NCBI RefSeq assembly: GCF_000284515.1
Contig: NC_017668.1
Location: 682,001 to 746,000, forward strand
Source of the DNA: Halobacillus halophilus DSM 2266
Lineage (GTDB): Bacteria > Bacillota > Bacilli > Bacillales > Halobacillaceae
DNA length: 64,000 bases
Direction of reading: 5' to 3'
The position numbers and the translations under genes were made by a program. The notes under the pieces were generated by a model. The model made no database searches. It was not told where the DNA came from and was given only the letters and a program-made list of their open reading frames with translations. Positions 33,111 to 42,152 of the stretch are shown here, in pieces (within the stretch, counting starts at the first letter, position 1; each line of letters begins with the position of its first letter).

Positions 33111-34907
33111 TTATTTAAAACGAAGCAGGTCTCCTTTGATAATGTGATCGGACAATTTAAGCTTTTCACGTGCCTTTTCCCGGCCTTCTTTGCAATGCGA
33201 AGCATTTACAGGCTGGCTGCTGTCTGTTTTAGAACAAATGCCATCCTGGAAGAGGTAGGAAGGCGTAATAAAATCACCATCACGGAAAGCGACAAACTCT
33301 TCTTTTTCGCCAGCTAGAAGATTATGGCTGAAACTCATGTAATTTTCTGTTTGCTTCCCGAGCAAATGGAGAACAGTAGAGCGGATGTCAATTTGCCCGC
33401 CTAACGTATCAATTGTTTTTCCTTCCATTCCAGGAATATGAATAAGCAGAGGAACACGCTGGTTCGTGGTATGAGAAAGCGCCGTATCGGGTTGATCGAG
33501 AAGCTCATGTACCCCGTCTTCATATTCCTTAGAGATACCGTAATGGTCCCCGAACAGCACAAACATCGTATCCTGATACATCCCTTCTTCTTTTAACGAT
33601 TGAAAAAGCTGACGAATCGATTCATCCAAGTACCGAACCGTAGTTAAGTACCGATTTACAACCGGCTCCGATGTATCCGCTAGAGGAAGGCTGCGGTCCT
33701 TCTCGTCCAGTAAAAATGGAAAGTGATTCGTAAGGGTAATAAACTTCGTCATATAAGGCTCATTTAATTGCTTCATATACGGGATCGATTGTCTGAAAAA
33801 AGATTTATCTTCTATTCCGTAATTAATCTGGTTTTCTTTGTTAATCTCATAATCCTGTTTGGAAATAAACTGGTCATAGCCCAGGGAATCATACATTTGT
33901 TCACGATTCCAAAAAGTTCTTACGTTTCCGTGAAAAACAGTAGTCTGATAGTCTTTTAAAAGTTCTGGCAGGCCGTTAAACGTATTATGGGGCCGGCGTA
34001 CGAAGACAGAACCACCGTCGAGAGGATATAAGCCAGTATCCACCATGAATTCTGCGTCCGAGCTTTTGCCTTGAGAAGCCTGATCGTACAGGTTGGAAAA
34101 GTAAAGACTATCATCTTTTAATTCATTTAAAAAAGGAGTAACGGGTTCGCCCTTTACTTCGGTATCAATCACGAAGTTTTGTACAGATTCCAGTGTGATA
34201 AATACTACATTCTTTCCCTCTGCCCGGCCAAACCATTCTGTCTTTAAAGAGTCTTTTTCTGATACAAACTCTTCCACAGATCCATCAGCTGATTCGTCCG
34301 CCGTAACCTTCTGCAGCGGGGCCGTGATGCTGTAGGCAATATCAAACCATTGATACGCATAGATGCTGATCGAGGTCACGACTTTATCACGATTATAGTT
34401 TTCCTGAAAAAGGTGGGGAGAATGCCACCAGGAAGCTGCTAGGAGAACAAGTGTAATACCCGCCGCACTTCCCGCGTATTGCTTTTTCTCCTTAGATGGA
34501 ATCGTGAAGGATCCTCTCTTAATTAACCACCAGCCAATTACAACTAAGTCAATAGCAAAAAACAAATCCCAAGGTGAAATAAGCGTCCATGTACTCTGAC
34601 TAAGTCCTCCCACGTTGCCTACCTGAAGCAAAATAGGAAGGGTGAGAAAGTCTTCATAAAAACGATAATAAATTAAATGAGCATAAAGGAAAAAGGTGGT
34701 TAAAAACATTAATCCTATTAATACCCATGGATGCAGGCGTTTGAAAAAGAAAAATGAGAGCCCGAACCAAAGCAGCAGGGGCCCGAGCGAGCTGAAAATT
34801 AACAACAAATGATCGATGAGTCCAGGCGGCGACATCTGGAAAGCGACATACATAACGGCTGTTGTTTTCAGCCAGTAAAACAAGGCAATCCAATAGGCTT
34901 TTTTCAC
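33111..34907 (-). CDS. LtaS/YvgJ-family lipoteichoic acid synthase-like sulfatase-fold enzyme
   Basis: 598 residues. Five N-terminal membrane helices (to about residue 180) precede an extracellular sulfatase-fold domain: NVVFITLESVQNF (first metal ligand), QGKSSDAEFMVDTGLYPLDGG, TVFHGNVRTFWNRE, FVLFGDHYGIS and LLGKQTENYM. LtaS enzymes polymerise glycerol phosphate from phosphatidylglycerol. The nucleophile place, Thr in characterised LtaS (GKTSD), is Ser282 here. GTG start overlaps the upstream stop by 4 bases, with AAAGGTG 8 bases before. Last gene of an operon with a PlsY paralogue and a GNAT-aminotransferase fusion. Confidence 0.83.
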   Translation of the reverse strand: MKKAYWIALFYWLKTTAVMYVAFQMSPPGLIDHLLLIFSSLGPLLLWFGLSFFFFKRLHPWVLIGLMFLTTFFLYAHLIYYRFYEDFLTLPILLQVGNVGGLSQSTWTLISPWDLFFAIDLVVIGWWLIKRGSFTIPSKEKKQYAGSAAGITLVLLAASWWHSPHLFQENYNRDKVVTSISIYAYQWFDIAYSITAPLQKVTADESADGSVEEFVSEKDSLKTEWFGRAEGKNVVFITLESVQNFVIDTEVKGEPVTPFLNELKDDSLYFSNLYDQASQGKSSDAEFMVDTGLYPLDGGSVFVRRPHNTFNGLPELLKDYQTTVFHGNVRTFWNREQMYDSLGYDQFISKQDYEINKENQINYGIEDKSFFRQSIPYMKQLNEPYMTKFITLTNHFPFLLDEKDRSLPLADTSEPVVNRYLTTVRYLDESIRQLFQSLKEEGMYQDTMFVLFGDHYGISKEYEDGVHELLDQPDTALSHTTNQRVPLLIHIPGMEGKTIDTLGGQIDIRSTVLHLLGKQTENYMSFSHNLLAGEKEEFVAFRDGDFITPSYLFQDGICSKTDSSQPVNASHCKEGREKAREKLKLSDHIIKGDLLRFK

Positions 34908-36505
34908 GACTGCTTCACCTTTAGGAGATTTTCAGAACTCAAGACACGGTTTATAACTTCCCCGAGTCGAAGGAGGTGGTTTGAATCCACGTCACCCATT
35001 AGCGCAATCTGTACCCAGTTTCGTCTAGCCAAATAGCTGCTTTCGTAGTTAATGAAAATCCCGTTTTTCTTTAATCTGTCCCCAAAACTCTGCTGGGAAA
35101 TGTAATCCGGGAGGGCAATCGTAACAATCCCGTTTGAATAGCTGTGATCACCAAGAACCTTTAATCCCTGGTTACCCAGCACATTTCGAAGTTCCATCAT
35201 GAACGCCCCAAGAGGACGTTCATCGCCCGAAGTCAGAGATGCCTCAAGAGCATGAACCAGGTTGGTAGAGTGGGTGTACGGGATGCTCTGATTCGAATCG
35301 TAAACGCCAAGGTCCAGGTATTTTGGAATATCCGGGTCCGGTACCGGTACATAGTTGTGAAAGACGATCGCAAGTCCAGGGTAAGAGGCAAGAGCTTTCC
35401 CGCTGACACTGGAAGCAATATGAACACCAGAAAGATCAAGCGGATCGGCGCCCAGGGAACTGCAGGCATCCAGACAGAGTTTTACATTTTCATAGTCTGC
35501 TATTTTTTTCAGTTCTTCGACATCAAATAAATATCCGGTAGAAGTTTCGCAATGGACACACCAGATCCATCCAATGGAAGGGTGTTCTTTCAAAAAGTCA
35601 CGAACACGGTTCAAATCGATCGGTTCGTTCCACGCTTTCTGCATCCTGTAAAAATCAAGCCCTGTCCGGTGGGCATGGTCCATCAACCGGTCGCCGAATT
35701 CACCATTTGAGAGAATAAGCCCAGTCTTGTCCAACTGTTTAATTTGCTGGGCAACGACGTCATTAGCAAGTGTTCCTGTACCCACGGACACCATGACGTA
35801 TCTGGCATTTGTCCGCTCTGTAAGAGAGTTACGCACCTTTTTCATTCGCTCGATAAAAGCCCCGGTTCGATGAGACAGGGGAGGGGCTGCCAATGCCTCT
35901 TTCACTTCATTTTTTACAGGTACTGGCCCAGATAGAAAAGAAATCGGTTCATATCGGGCCAATATCCGGTGGAAGGCCTGAGTAGCTTTGACAAAACGAT
36001 CCTTCGTGAGTTTCATTGGCTGAAATTTAGCACCTTCTTGACCTGTCATGGGGCCGAAAGGTTTAAAACCTAACTTCAGGTACAGCTTCCATTCACGTTC
36101 CGTTCCAGAGATTAAGGCTGCATCGTAGTTCTCCCTGAGACAGTATCGAATCAATTGGTCAATGAGTCCAAAGAAAACAGAACCTTTCCGGTATTCCGGA
36201 TGGATGGAAAGTAGACGAATTTCGCAAGGAGCATCGACCCCATGCAGATAGCTGTCAAGATTAGGGAGTTTCTGGTCTAGAGAAAAGGGGCGCGTTGCCC
36301 GGACGGCGATCATACCGATAATTCTTTCGTTTTCTTTTGCAATGATATATGTATTTTCGTCGTGAAAACGATCCACCAGCTTGCGGTTTTCATTCTCTTC
36401 ATGCTGGGGGATTTCTTCTACAAACGTTTGATAGTTCAATTCATGAATTTGTCTGTATTCTTCCTTTGAGTCAGCAGTTTTATATTGTATAGACTGTTTT
36501 GTCAT
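34904..36505 (-). CDS. Fusion of a GNAT acyltransferase and a class V aminotransferase
   Basis: 533 residues. The N-terminal about 180 residues are a GNAT-like domain (ENERIIGMIAVRATRPFS, EIRLLSIHPEYRKGSVFFGLI). The C-terminal part is a PLP-dependent class V aminotransferase (VSVGTGTLANDVVAQQI, LILSNGEFGDRLMDHAHRTG, WCVHCETSTGYLFDVEEL, CLDACSSLGADPLDLSG, the lysine in SSVSGKALASYPG), resembling alanine-glyoxylate or 2-aminoethylphosphonate transaminases. The start ATG 36505 follows AAAGGAGG and overlaps the PlsY-like stop by 4 bases; reading further upstream would run into that gene. Both domains would act on a small amine or lipid-linked product, which is inference. Confidence 0.78.
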   Translation of the reverse strand: MTKQSIQYKTADSKEEYRQIHELNYQTFVEEIPQHEENENRKLVDRFHDENTYIIAKENERIIGMIAVRATRPFSLDQKLPNLDSYLHGVDAPCEIRLLSIHPEYRKGSVFFGLIDQLIRYCLRENYDAALISGTEREWKLYLKLGFKPFGPMTGQEGAKFQPMKLTKDRFVKATQAFHRILARYEPISFLSGPVPVKNEVKEALAAPPLSHRTGAFIERMKKVRNSLTERTNARYVMVSVGTGTLANDVVAQQIKQLDKTGLILSNGEFGDRLMDHAHRTGLDFYRMQKAWNEPIDLNRVRDFLKEHPSIGWIWCVHCETSTGYLFDVEELKKIADYENVKLCLDACSSLGADPLDLSGVHIASSVSGKALASYPGLAIVFHNYVPVPDPDIPKYLDLGVYDSNQSIPYTHSTNLVHALEASLTSGDERPLGAFMMELRNVLGNQGLKVLGDHSYSNGIVTIALPDYISQQSFGDRLKKNGIFINYESSYLARRNWVQIALMGDVDSNHLLRLGEVINRVLSSENLLKVKQS

Positions 36506-37065
36506 ATCTGTTCCTCCTTTATTGACAAACGGGGGTGTACAGGGAGGGTATGGGCTATAACGACCAGGCAGTATCCAATACCCAGGCATAGACCAACCCA
36601 TAGGTCCCCCTGCCAGATCGTCAGAAGCGGGGGAATTGCCATTGCGGCAATCATTACTTTTGAAAATGGCATAGGGGTAATACTTGCTATGAAGGCGATA
36701 AGTCCGAATAGAATCAGGCCTAGAGGTTCAAGCATCAGAAGGGCTGCCAAATAGACGACTATACCCTTGCCGCCCCTTCCTTTTAAAAGCAGCGGCCATA
36801 TATGCCCTGTAATTAAGGCGATAACTGAGAATCCAATGATGATAGGAGAGGCCGATAAGTATAGGAACAGGCTTAAAGGCAGAATTACTTTTAGTGCATC
36901 AATAACCACCGTCCATACAAAAGCTGGCTTCCCCAGTACACGTCCTGCGTTTCTTGCCCCGCCCGTGCCACTTCCAAGAGTACGGATGTCCGCACCTTTC
37001 TGCCATTTGGTCACCATATAGGCTCCGTTTATATTTGCAATGAAGTAGCAAATCACGATCCACAC
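36502..37065 (-). CDS. PlsY-type glycerol-3-phosphate acyltransferase paralogue
   Basis: 187 residues from a GTG placed 9 bases after AGGAAGG. Five or six helices and the three PlsY motifs in altered form: GSGTGGARNAGRVLG (housekeeping PlsY has GSGNxGATN), VVIDALKVILPL (usual DxxKG becomes DALKV) and GHIWPLLLKGRGGKGI. PlsY moves an acyl group from acyl phosphate to glycerol 3-phosphate; these changes suggest a changed acceptor. First gene of the tightly coupled three-gene operon. Confidence 0.8.
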   Translation of the reverse strand: MWIVICYFIANINGAYMVTKWQKGADIRTLGSGTGGARNAGRVLGKPAFVWTVVIDALKVILPLSLFLYLSASPIIIGFSVIALITGHIWPLLLKGRGGKGIVVYLAALLMLEPLGLILFGLIAFIASITPMPFSKVMIAAMAIPPLLTIWQGDLWVGLCLGIGYCLVVIAHTLPVHPRLSIKEEQI

Positions 37066-37166
37066 GTTACAACACCTTCCTATCTGCTCATATTTTACCA
37101 TCTTGAAGTTTCTGGTAAAGGGAGAAGGTGACGAAAACCGTCAGAATTTCTTCTTTTTTAGAATTT

Positions 37167-37747
37167 GCCTCTATTAAATCTCAGTATCGCATGTTAAAGA
37201 TAAGCTCCCTTTTCTGTAAGACTCAGTTTCGAGATAAATGGGTCCTTTACGTTAGATGGACAAGGGCTGGTGGGGAAATAACTCGCTTTCCTATGGGGGA
37301 ACGGTAAGCTTCCTCGCTCGTTTCACTCCTTGCGGGATCTCACCTAGTCCCTTCTCCCATGGGAGTCTCGCCATTTCCCCACCAACCCCGCTATAATGTT
37401 GCGAACGGACCCTTCCAGAAGATGAAAGTTCTTCTCCTTAATCTGCATTAAACGCTTTTATAACAGGCTATTGTGCATCGTTATACCCTTAAAAATAGGT
37501 ACAGAACCACCTGGTCTAATTCCTTACGAGTTAAAGTGGTTTCGAGCTTCTGATTTGGCCAGGTCCGGAGGGGGATGATGAAGACTCCTGCGGGATAAAC
37601 ATGATCGGTGAGACCCCGGAAGTCGAAGACTGAGGAGGCTCAGCACATGCCCGCGGAAAGCGAATCATCCCCCGCAGGACCTTTCTTGTCATAAAAGTAT
37701 CTCGAAACTGAGTCTTCCACAATCCGGCCCTTTAGTTTAATAAGCTG
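37167..37747 (-). repeat. Composite palindromic repeat, copy E4, core flipped
   Basis: Starts CCTCTATTAAATC, then AAGATAAGCTCCC, GTAAGACTCAGTTTCGAGA, palindrome B (GGGTCC ... CGGACCC, about 37233-37420), spacer, palindrome A (about 37555-37690), TCTCGAAACTGAGTCTTC and GGCCCTTTAGTTTAATAAG. Here the AGCTCCC arm is next to B, while in E1, E2, E3 and E5 it is next to A. The only copy between divergent genes. The following 37748-37953 has TTGACA at 37794-37799 but no clear -10 and no recognised riboswitch. Confidence 0.82.
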
Positions 37748-37953
37748 TGGGAAGGTGGCCGGTTTATTTCTTAATACGTACCCCCACTTCCCTTTGACAA
37801 ACCTCTTGCAAGCACACAATAGATGCAGTTTAAAGCCTCTCGTAGTGCAACGTTTGGCAAGGTTATGAGGAGCGGGGAGTGCTGGGATAAATCTGCCCTT
37901 CCATTCACACATATAGGCAGAGGCACATATGATTGCCATAGAGGTGGTGAAGA

Positions 37954-38775
37954 ATGAAGGAAAGATTGCACAATAGAGAACACGATCCGCTCACGGTTGA
38001 AAAAGAAGAATGGAAAAGACGACAGCTGAAAAGCCGGTTGAAGCAGCTACTTACAATATCATCACCGATCTTCATCCTGATTTTATGGGAATTTTTATCA
38101 AGAACCGGCCTCGTAGATGCACGTTTTTTTCCGCCTCCCACAGAAATTGTAGGCACGTTTATTACGATGGGGACAAGTGGTGAATTATTTGAACATATAG
38201 GAATATCACTGTTTCGCATAATGGCAGGATTTTTGCTTGGCGTGATCCCGGCCATCATTCTTGGACTGCTGATGGGGCTGTATTCTCCGCTGAGGCATTT
38301 TTTCTCCCCGTTAATTATGGCCCTTATGCCGATTCCAACGCTTGCTTTATTACCAATTATTTTAATTCTGTTCGGAATAGGAGAAGTCTCCAAAATTGTG
38401 ACCATCGCCGGGAGTGTATTTTTTCCGGTTATTATCAATACCGTTGCCGGAGTTATTACCATTGATCGTATTTATTTAGACGTAGCCCGGAACTATGGAG
38501 CGAATTCCCGTCAGTTCTTTTTTAAAATCGCACTTCCTGGAGCTTTACCTGTCATGATTGAAGGAATTCAGATGGGGCAGGCCATTGCTCTTCTTACAAT
38601 AGTGGCTGCTGAAATGATGGGTGCGAATTCCGGGATTGGTTATCTAATCTGGACGTCCTATAACGCCTTTTTGTTAAAAGAAATGTATGTCGGCCTGGTG
38701 CTGATCTCATTCTTTGGCTACTTGTTCTCATTAATCCTGAGAGGCTGTCAAAATAAACTGCTGCCATGGAGATAA
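37954..38775 (+). CDS. ABC transporter permease, SsuC/TauC/NrtB type
   Basis: 273 residues with six helices and the permease loop DVARNYGANSRQFFFKIALPGALP (EAA-like motif) characteristic of the nitrate/sulfonate/taurine family. A charged N-terminal 35 residues precede the first helix (ISSPIFILILWEFLSRTG). GAGGTGG precedes the ATG. First gene of permease-ATPase-binding protein operon. Confidence 0.83.
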   Translation: MKERLHNREHDPLTVEKEEWKRRQLKSRLKQLLTISSPIFILILWEFLSRTGLVDARFFPPPTEIVGTFITMGTSGELFEHIGISLFRIMAGFLLGVIPAIILGLLMGLYSPLRHFFSPLIMALMPIPTLALLPIILILFGIGEVSKIVTIAGSVFFPVIINTVAGVITIDRIYLDVARNYGANSRQFFFKIALPGALPVMIEGIQMGQAIALLTIVAAEMMGANSGIGYLIWTSYNAFLLKEMYVGLVLISFFGYLFSLILRGCQNKLLPWR

Positions 38776-38791
38776 ACAGAGGAGGACGTCT

Positions 38792-39571
38792 ATGAGTCAT
38801 TCAGCAAAGATTTCAATTAAGGATTTAACCAAAGTTTTTTACAAGAAAGGCTCCAGTGTCACCGCTTTAAAAGGGGTGAATCTGGATATTAAAGACGGGG
38901 AATTTGTCTGTCTTCTTGGTCCAAGCGGCTGTGGGAAAACGACCCTGCTCAGAATTCTGGCAGGGCTTGAAACTCCAAGCACCGGGGAGTTTATCATTTC
39001 CCGGGAAAAAGAGGAACGCCCGCTTCAGTCTATGGTCTTTCAGGAACGCGGTGTGATTCCATGGCTGACTGTCAGAGAAAATGTAGCGTTTGGTTTGAAG
39101 ATGAGACATCTTCCCAAAGGCTACATTAAGGAGCGGACGGATTACTACTTAGAAAAAGTAGGGCTTGAGCAATTTTCTACTCTTTATCCAAAAGAACTTT
39201 CCGGTGGGATGAAGCAGCGGGTCAGTATTGCACGGGCGTTTGCTAATGATCCGGAAATTCTGCTGATGGATGAACCGTTCGCTGCCTTAGATGAACAAAA
39301 CAAATTTATTTTGCAGGAAGAGCTATTAAGTATTTGGAGTGAAACCAAAAAGACGGTCTTATTTATAACCCACAGCATTGACGAAGCTTTATTATTGAGC
39401 GACCGTATTGTGCTTATGAGTTCACAGCCTGGCACACTTGTAAAGGAAAAAAGGATCGACATGCCGCGACCACGCACGATGGAAGAGGTGAGGGCAAACG
39501 CCGATCTTGCTTCAAGTTTTGTGGAAATCTGGAAGCATCTTCAGGATGAGGTTCAAGGATCAAGAATGTAG
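38792..39571 (+). CDS. ABC transporter ATP-binding protein, SsuB/TauB type
   Basis: 259 residues. Walker A LLGPSGCGKTTLLR near residue 45, Q-loop MVFQERGVIPWLTV, signature LSGGMKQRVSIARAFA, Walker B EILLMDEPFAALDE and H-loop FITHSIDEALLLSDR. 16 bases after the permease gene and preceded by GAGGAGG, so the same operon. Cargo is set by the partner lipoprotein and is not known. Confidence 0.87.
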   Translation: MSHSAKISIKDLTKVFYKKGSSVTALKGVNLDIKDGEFVCLLGPSGCGKTTLLRILAGLETPSTGEFIISREKEERPLQSMVFQERGVIPWLTVRENVAFGLKMRHLPKGYIKERTDYYLEKVGLEQFSTLYPKELSGGMKQRVSIARAFANDPEILLMDEPFAALDEQNKFILQEELLSIWSETKKTVLFITHSIDEALLLSDRIVLMSSQPGTLVKEKRIDMPRPRTMEEVRANADLASSFVEIWKHLQDEVQGSRM

Positions 39572-39585
39572 GAAGGGGAAACATT

Positions 39586-40677
39586 ATGAAAAAGTTGGGC
39601 ATCTTTCTGATTCCAATTATGTTTTTTGTTTTACTGATCGGCGGGTGTGGTTCGGACACCACTAAAGAAAAAGAGGAAGGTATTCCTCCTGAAACGTCCG
39701 GTGAACATCCTTCTGGGGATCTCGCGCCGCTTGATAAAAAGGCAACGGTCATGATTGCAGAAGATGGAGCAGCTTCCGGAGCGGGATTTTATATTGCGAA
39801 GGAAAAAGGGTATTTTGATGATTACAATATTGATGTAAAGTTCACTCAATTTGCGAACAGTGATGATATGCTTCCTGCCCTTGCTGCGGGTGAAATCGAT
39901 ATAGCGGGAGGCGTTTCCACAGCATCCTTTTTCAACGCCATCGCTCAGGGAATTGATGTAAAAATCATTGCAGATAAAGGCCATTACATTAAAGGAGATT
40001 CCTATTTCTCTTTTGTGATCCGGGAAGAATTAAAGGATGAGATTAAAGACTATTCAGACCTGAAAGGAAAAAGAGTGGCTGTTTCCTCGCAAAATGCCGT
40101 TGATGATTACATCTTTCGATCTATGCTTGAGCATGCTGGTTTAAAAGAAAGTGACGTGGAATTCGTATTAATGTCTGACTTTGGCAATATGCTGGCCGCT
40201 ATGGGGAATGGCTCTATTGACGCAGCGCTTCAAATTGAACCGCTTATCACACAGGGAATAGAACAGGGACTTCATGTTCGCCTCGGCGATGCTACTGACT
40301 TCGCACCAGATGCACAAATTGCCATGGTGCTTGGTTCTCCAGAATTCATTGAGCAGGAAACCGACGTATCGCTTCGTTTCATGGCCGCTTATTTAAAAGG
40401 GGTACGTGATTACAATGACGCCTTTATTAAAGGAGAAGGAAAAGAGGAAGTCATTGATATCATGACCAAACATACGGCTTTGAAAGACCCTGCGCTGTGG
40501 GAAAAAGTAGCCATTACTGGACTTGATCCAAACGGCCGGATGTTTACAAAGGATATCAAGAAACAGTATGAAATGTATAAAGAGAATGGAGCCATACGCG
40601 GCGAGTTCGATTTTGAAACCTCAATAGATACATCTATGACCGAAAAAGCGGTCGAGGTGCTTGGTGAATATAAGTAA
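39586..40677 (+). CDS. ABC transporter substrate-binding lipoprotein, NMT1/THI5-like
   Basis: 363 residues with signal peptide and lipobox LIGGC (Cys21), then a linker and a periplasmic-binding fold of the SsuA/NMT1/THI5 class: AEDGAASGAGFYIAKEKGYFDDYNIDVKF, LAAGEIDIAGGVSTASFFNA, LKGKRVAVSSQNAVDDYIF, LAAMGNGSIDAALQIEPL. Members bind sulfonates, nitrate, thiamine precursors or aromatic acids; no residue set here settles the ligand. Last gene of the three-gene operon, followed by a terminator. Confidence 0.83.
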   Translation: MKKLGIFLIPIMFFVLLIGGCGSDTTKEKEEGIPPETSGEHPSGDLAPLDKKATVMIAEDGAASGAGFYIAKEKGYFDDYNIDVKFTQFANSDDMLPALAAGEIDIAGGVSTASFFNAIAQGIDVKIIADKGHYIKGDSYFSFVIREELKDEIKDYSDLKGKRVAVSSQNAVDDYIFRSMLEHAGLKESDVEFVLMSDFGNMLAAMGNGSIDAALQIEPLITQGIEQGLHVRLGDATDFAPDAQIAMVLGSPEFIEQETDVSLRFMAAYLKGVRDYNDAFIKGEGKEEVIDIMTKHTALKDPALWEKVAITGLDPNGRMFTKDIKKQYEMYKENGAIRGEFDFETSIDTSMTEKAVEVLGEYK

Positions 40678-40684
40678 GAAGCTG

Positions 40685-40715
40685 AAGTGAGAGGGTTTCC
40701 TCTCACTTTTTGCTT
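40685..40715 (+). terminator. Rho-independent terminator of the SsuABC-type operon
   Basis: Stem AAGTGAGAGG / CCTCTCACTT, 4-base loop, T run. Confidence 0.88.
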
Positions 40716-40786
40716 TATAAGTTAAGACATCCACTATAGATTCCCCTATAATAGAAGGGAAAGTGTAATAGAGAGGAGAGAATGTG

Positions 40787-42019
40787 ATGACGTTCCAGAA
40801 GCTGACCGATTTTAAAGCATTCACTGAGCTATGCAGCCGCTGTTATCCAGGAATGAAACTCGACTCCTATGAAGCGAAAGAAAATCATCGCAAGCGCCAG
40901 AAGAAGTTGGACAAAGAAGCCAATGTCCAGCATTTGGGTCTTTATCAAGATAACTCCTTGGTCGGAGGATATATCGAATATGCTCACACGTTGAACCTCT
41001 ACTCCCGGAAAATAGATGCCCGAGGCGTTGGCATGGTAGCTGTGGACCTGCCTTACAAAAAGCAGGGGTTTGCCAAGCAGATTATTCAGGCCTTTATTAA
41101 AGATGCTCGTGACCAGAGCATACCACTCGTGCAGCTCTATCCTTTCCAGCCTTCTTTTTATAGAAAGATGGGCTTTGGGCTTGGACCATTTTTACATACA
41201 TTTCAGTTCCATCCGTCACAGCTTCCTTTCTTTTCTAAAAGTGAAGCCCTTACTGTGCTCGATCCGGCTGATAAGTATGAGATGGCAGCGTGCTATCACC
41301 GGTGGGCTGATCATACGCATGGGTCGTGTGAAAAGCCGTTGTACGAGTTCAGATCACTGGAAGCGGATGATTATCATGTGGTTGGTTTGAAAAAAGAAGG
41401 GAAAATAGATGGGTACATGGTGTTTCAGTTCAAGCAGTCTCCAGGCGATCATATGCTTCTGAATGATTTACATATTGTTGAATTTATCGCGTGTACAACC
41501 GAGGCCTATCAATCGCTGCTTCAATTCTTGCACAATCAGAAGGATCAGGTTCGTTCCGTTTATTTTCCGACCTTTAATGAGCAATTTTCTTATATGCTGG
41601 AGAATCCTACTCATACAGACGATGAACTTATCTTCCGGATTTATCATAAAATAAGTGAACAGGGCCAAGGTCTGATGTACCGGATCGTGGATGTTCCTCT
41701 TTTCCTGGAAAATCTTAACCATCACTCGTTTGGACAGGAATCTATTCGGATTAGATGGAACATATCCGACAGCTTTATGGATGAACATCATTCTTATGTA
41801 TGGGAATTTACGGAAGGGGTTCCGAGAACAACGAATCAGCTTCCTGACGTAGAGATCCACATAGGAATAGCTGAATTTTCATCACTTATGATGGGATGTG
41901 TAACCTTGGACAATCTTCTGCTGGGAGGTTATGCAGAAGCAGAACCAGGAGAGTGCCTTGATCAGGCTATTAAGCTATTTCAAAACCCTAAACCACCCGA
42001 AAGCTGGAGTTTCTTTTAG
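40787..42019 (+). CDS. Eis-like GNAT N-acetyltransferase
   Basis: 410 residues in the Eis/YvlB-like three-domain layout: N-terminal GNAT with GVGMVAVDLPYKKQGFAKQIIQAFI (acetyl-CoA loop) and SFYRKMGFGLG, a second degenerate GNAT repeat, and a C-terminal SCP2-like domain (DVEIHIGIAEFSSLMMG). Eis enzymes acetylate amines including aminoglycosides; the natural substrate here is unknown. GAGGAGAG lies 7 bases before ATG 40787; GTG 40784 is the alternative. TATAAT at 40747-40752 is the probable -10. Confidence 0.82.
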   Translation: MTFQKLTDFKAFTELCSRCYPGMKLDSYEAKENHRKRQKKLDKEANVQHLGLYQDNSLVGGYIEYAHTLNLYSRKIDARGVGMVAVDLPYKKQGFAKQIIQAFIKDARDQSIPLVQLYPFQPSFYRKMGFGLGPFLHTFQFHPSQLPFFSKSEALTVLDPADKYEMAACYHRWADHTHGSCEKPLYEFRSLEADDYHVVGLKKEGKIDGYMVFQFKQSPGDHMLLNDLHIVEFIACTTEAYQSLLQFLHNQKDQVRSVYFPTFNEQFSYMLENPTHTDDELIFRIYHKISEQGQGLMYRIVDVPLFLENLNHHSFGQESIRIRWNISDSFMDEHHSYVWEFTEGVPRTTNQLPDVEIHIGIAEFSSLMMGCVTLDNLLLGGYAEAEPGECLDQAIKLFQNPKPPESWSFF

Positions 42020-42152
42020 GTGAACGATAGGCGTCCCTTTCCCTGCAGGTACGTGCGGGAAGGAAAAGCGGGTCATGCCCGGTTCTCCGATTAATTATTC
42101 GAATTCAGGGAAAAATCAGGATAGAATGATTTTCTGTCATGGAGGTGCTTCA

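Noticed and set aside
36506-36601. N-terminal extension of the GNAT-aminotransferase protein to 36601
   Set aside because: It would run through the PlsY-like coding region and lacks a ribosome binding site; AAAGGAGG marks 36505.
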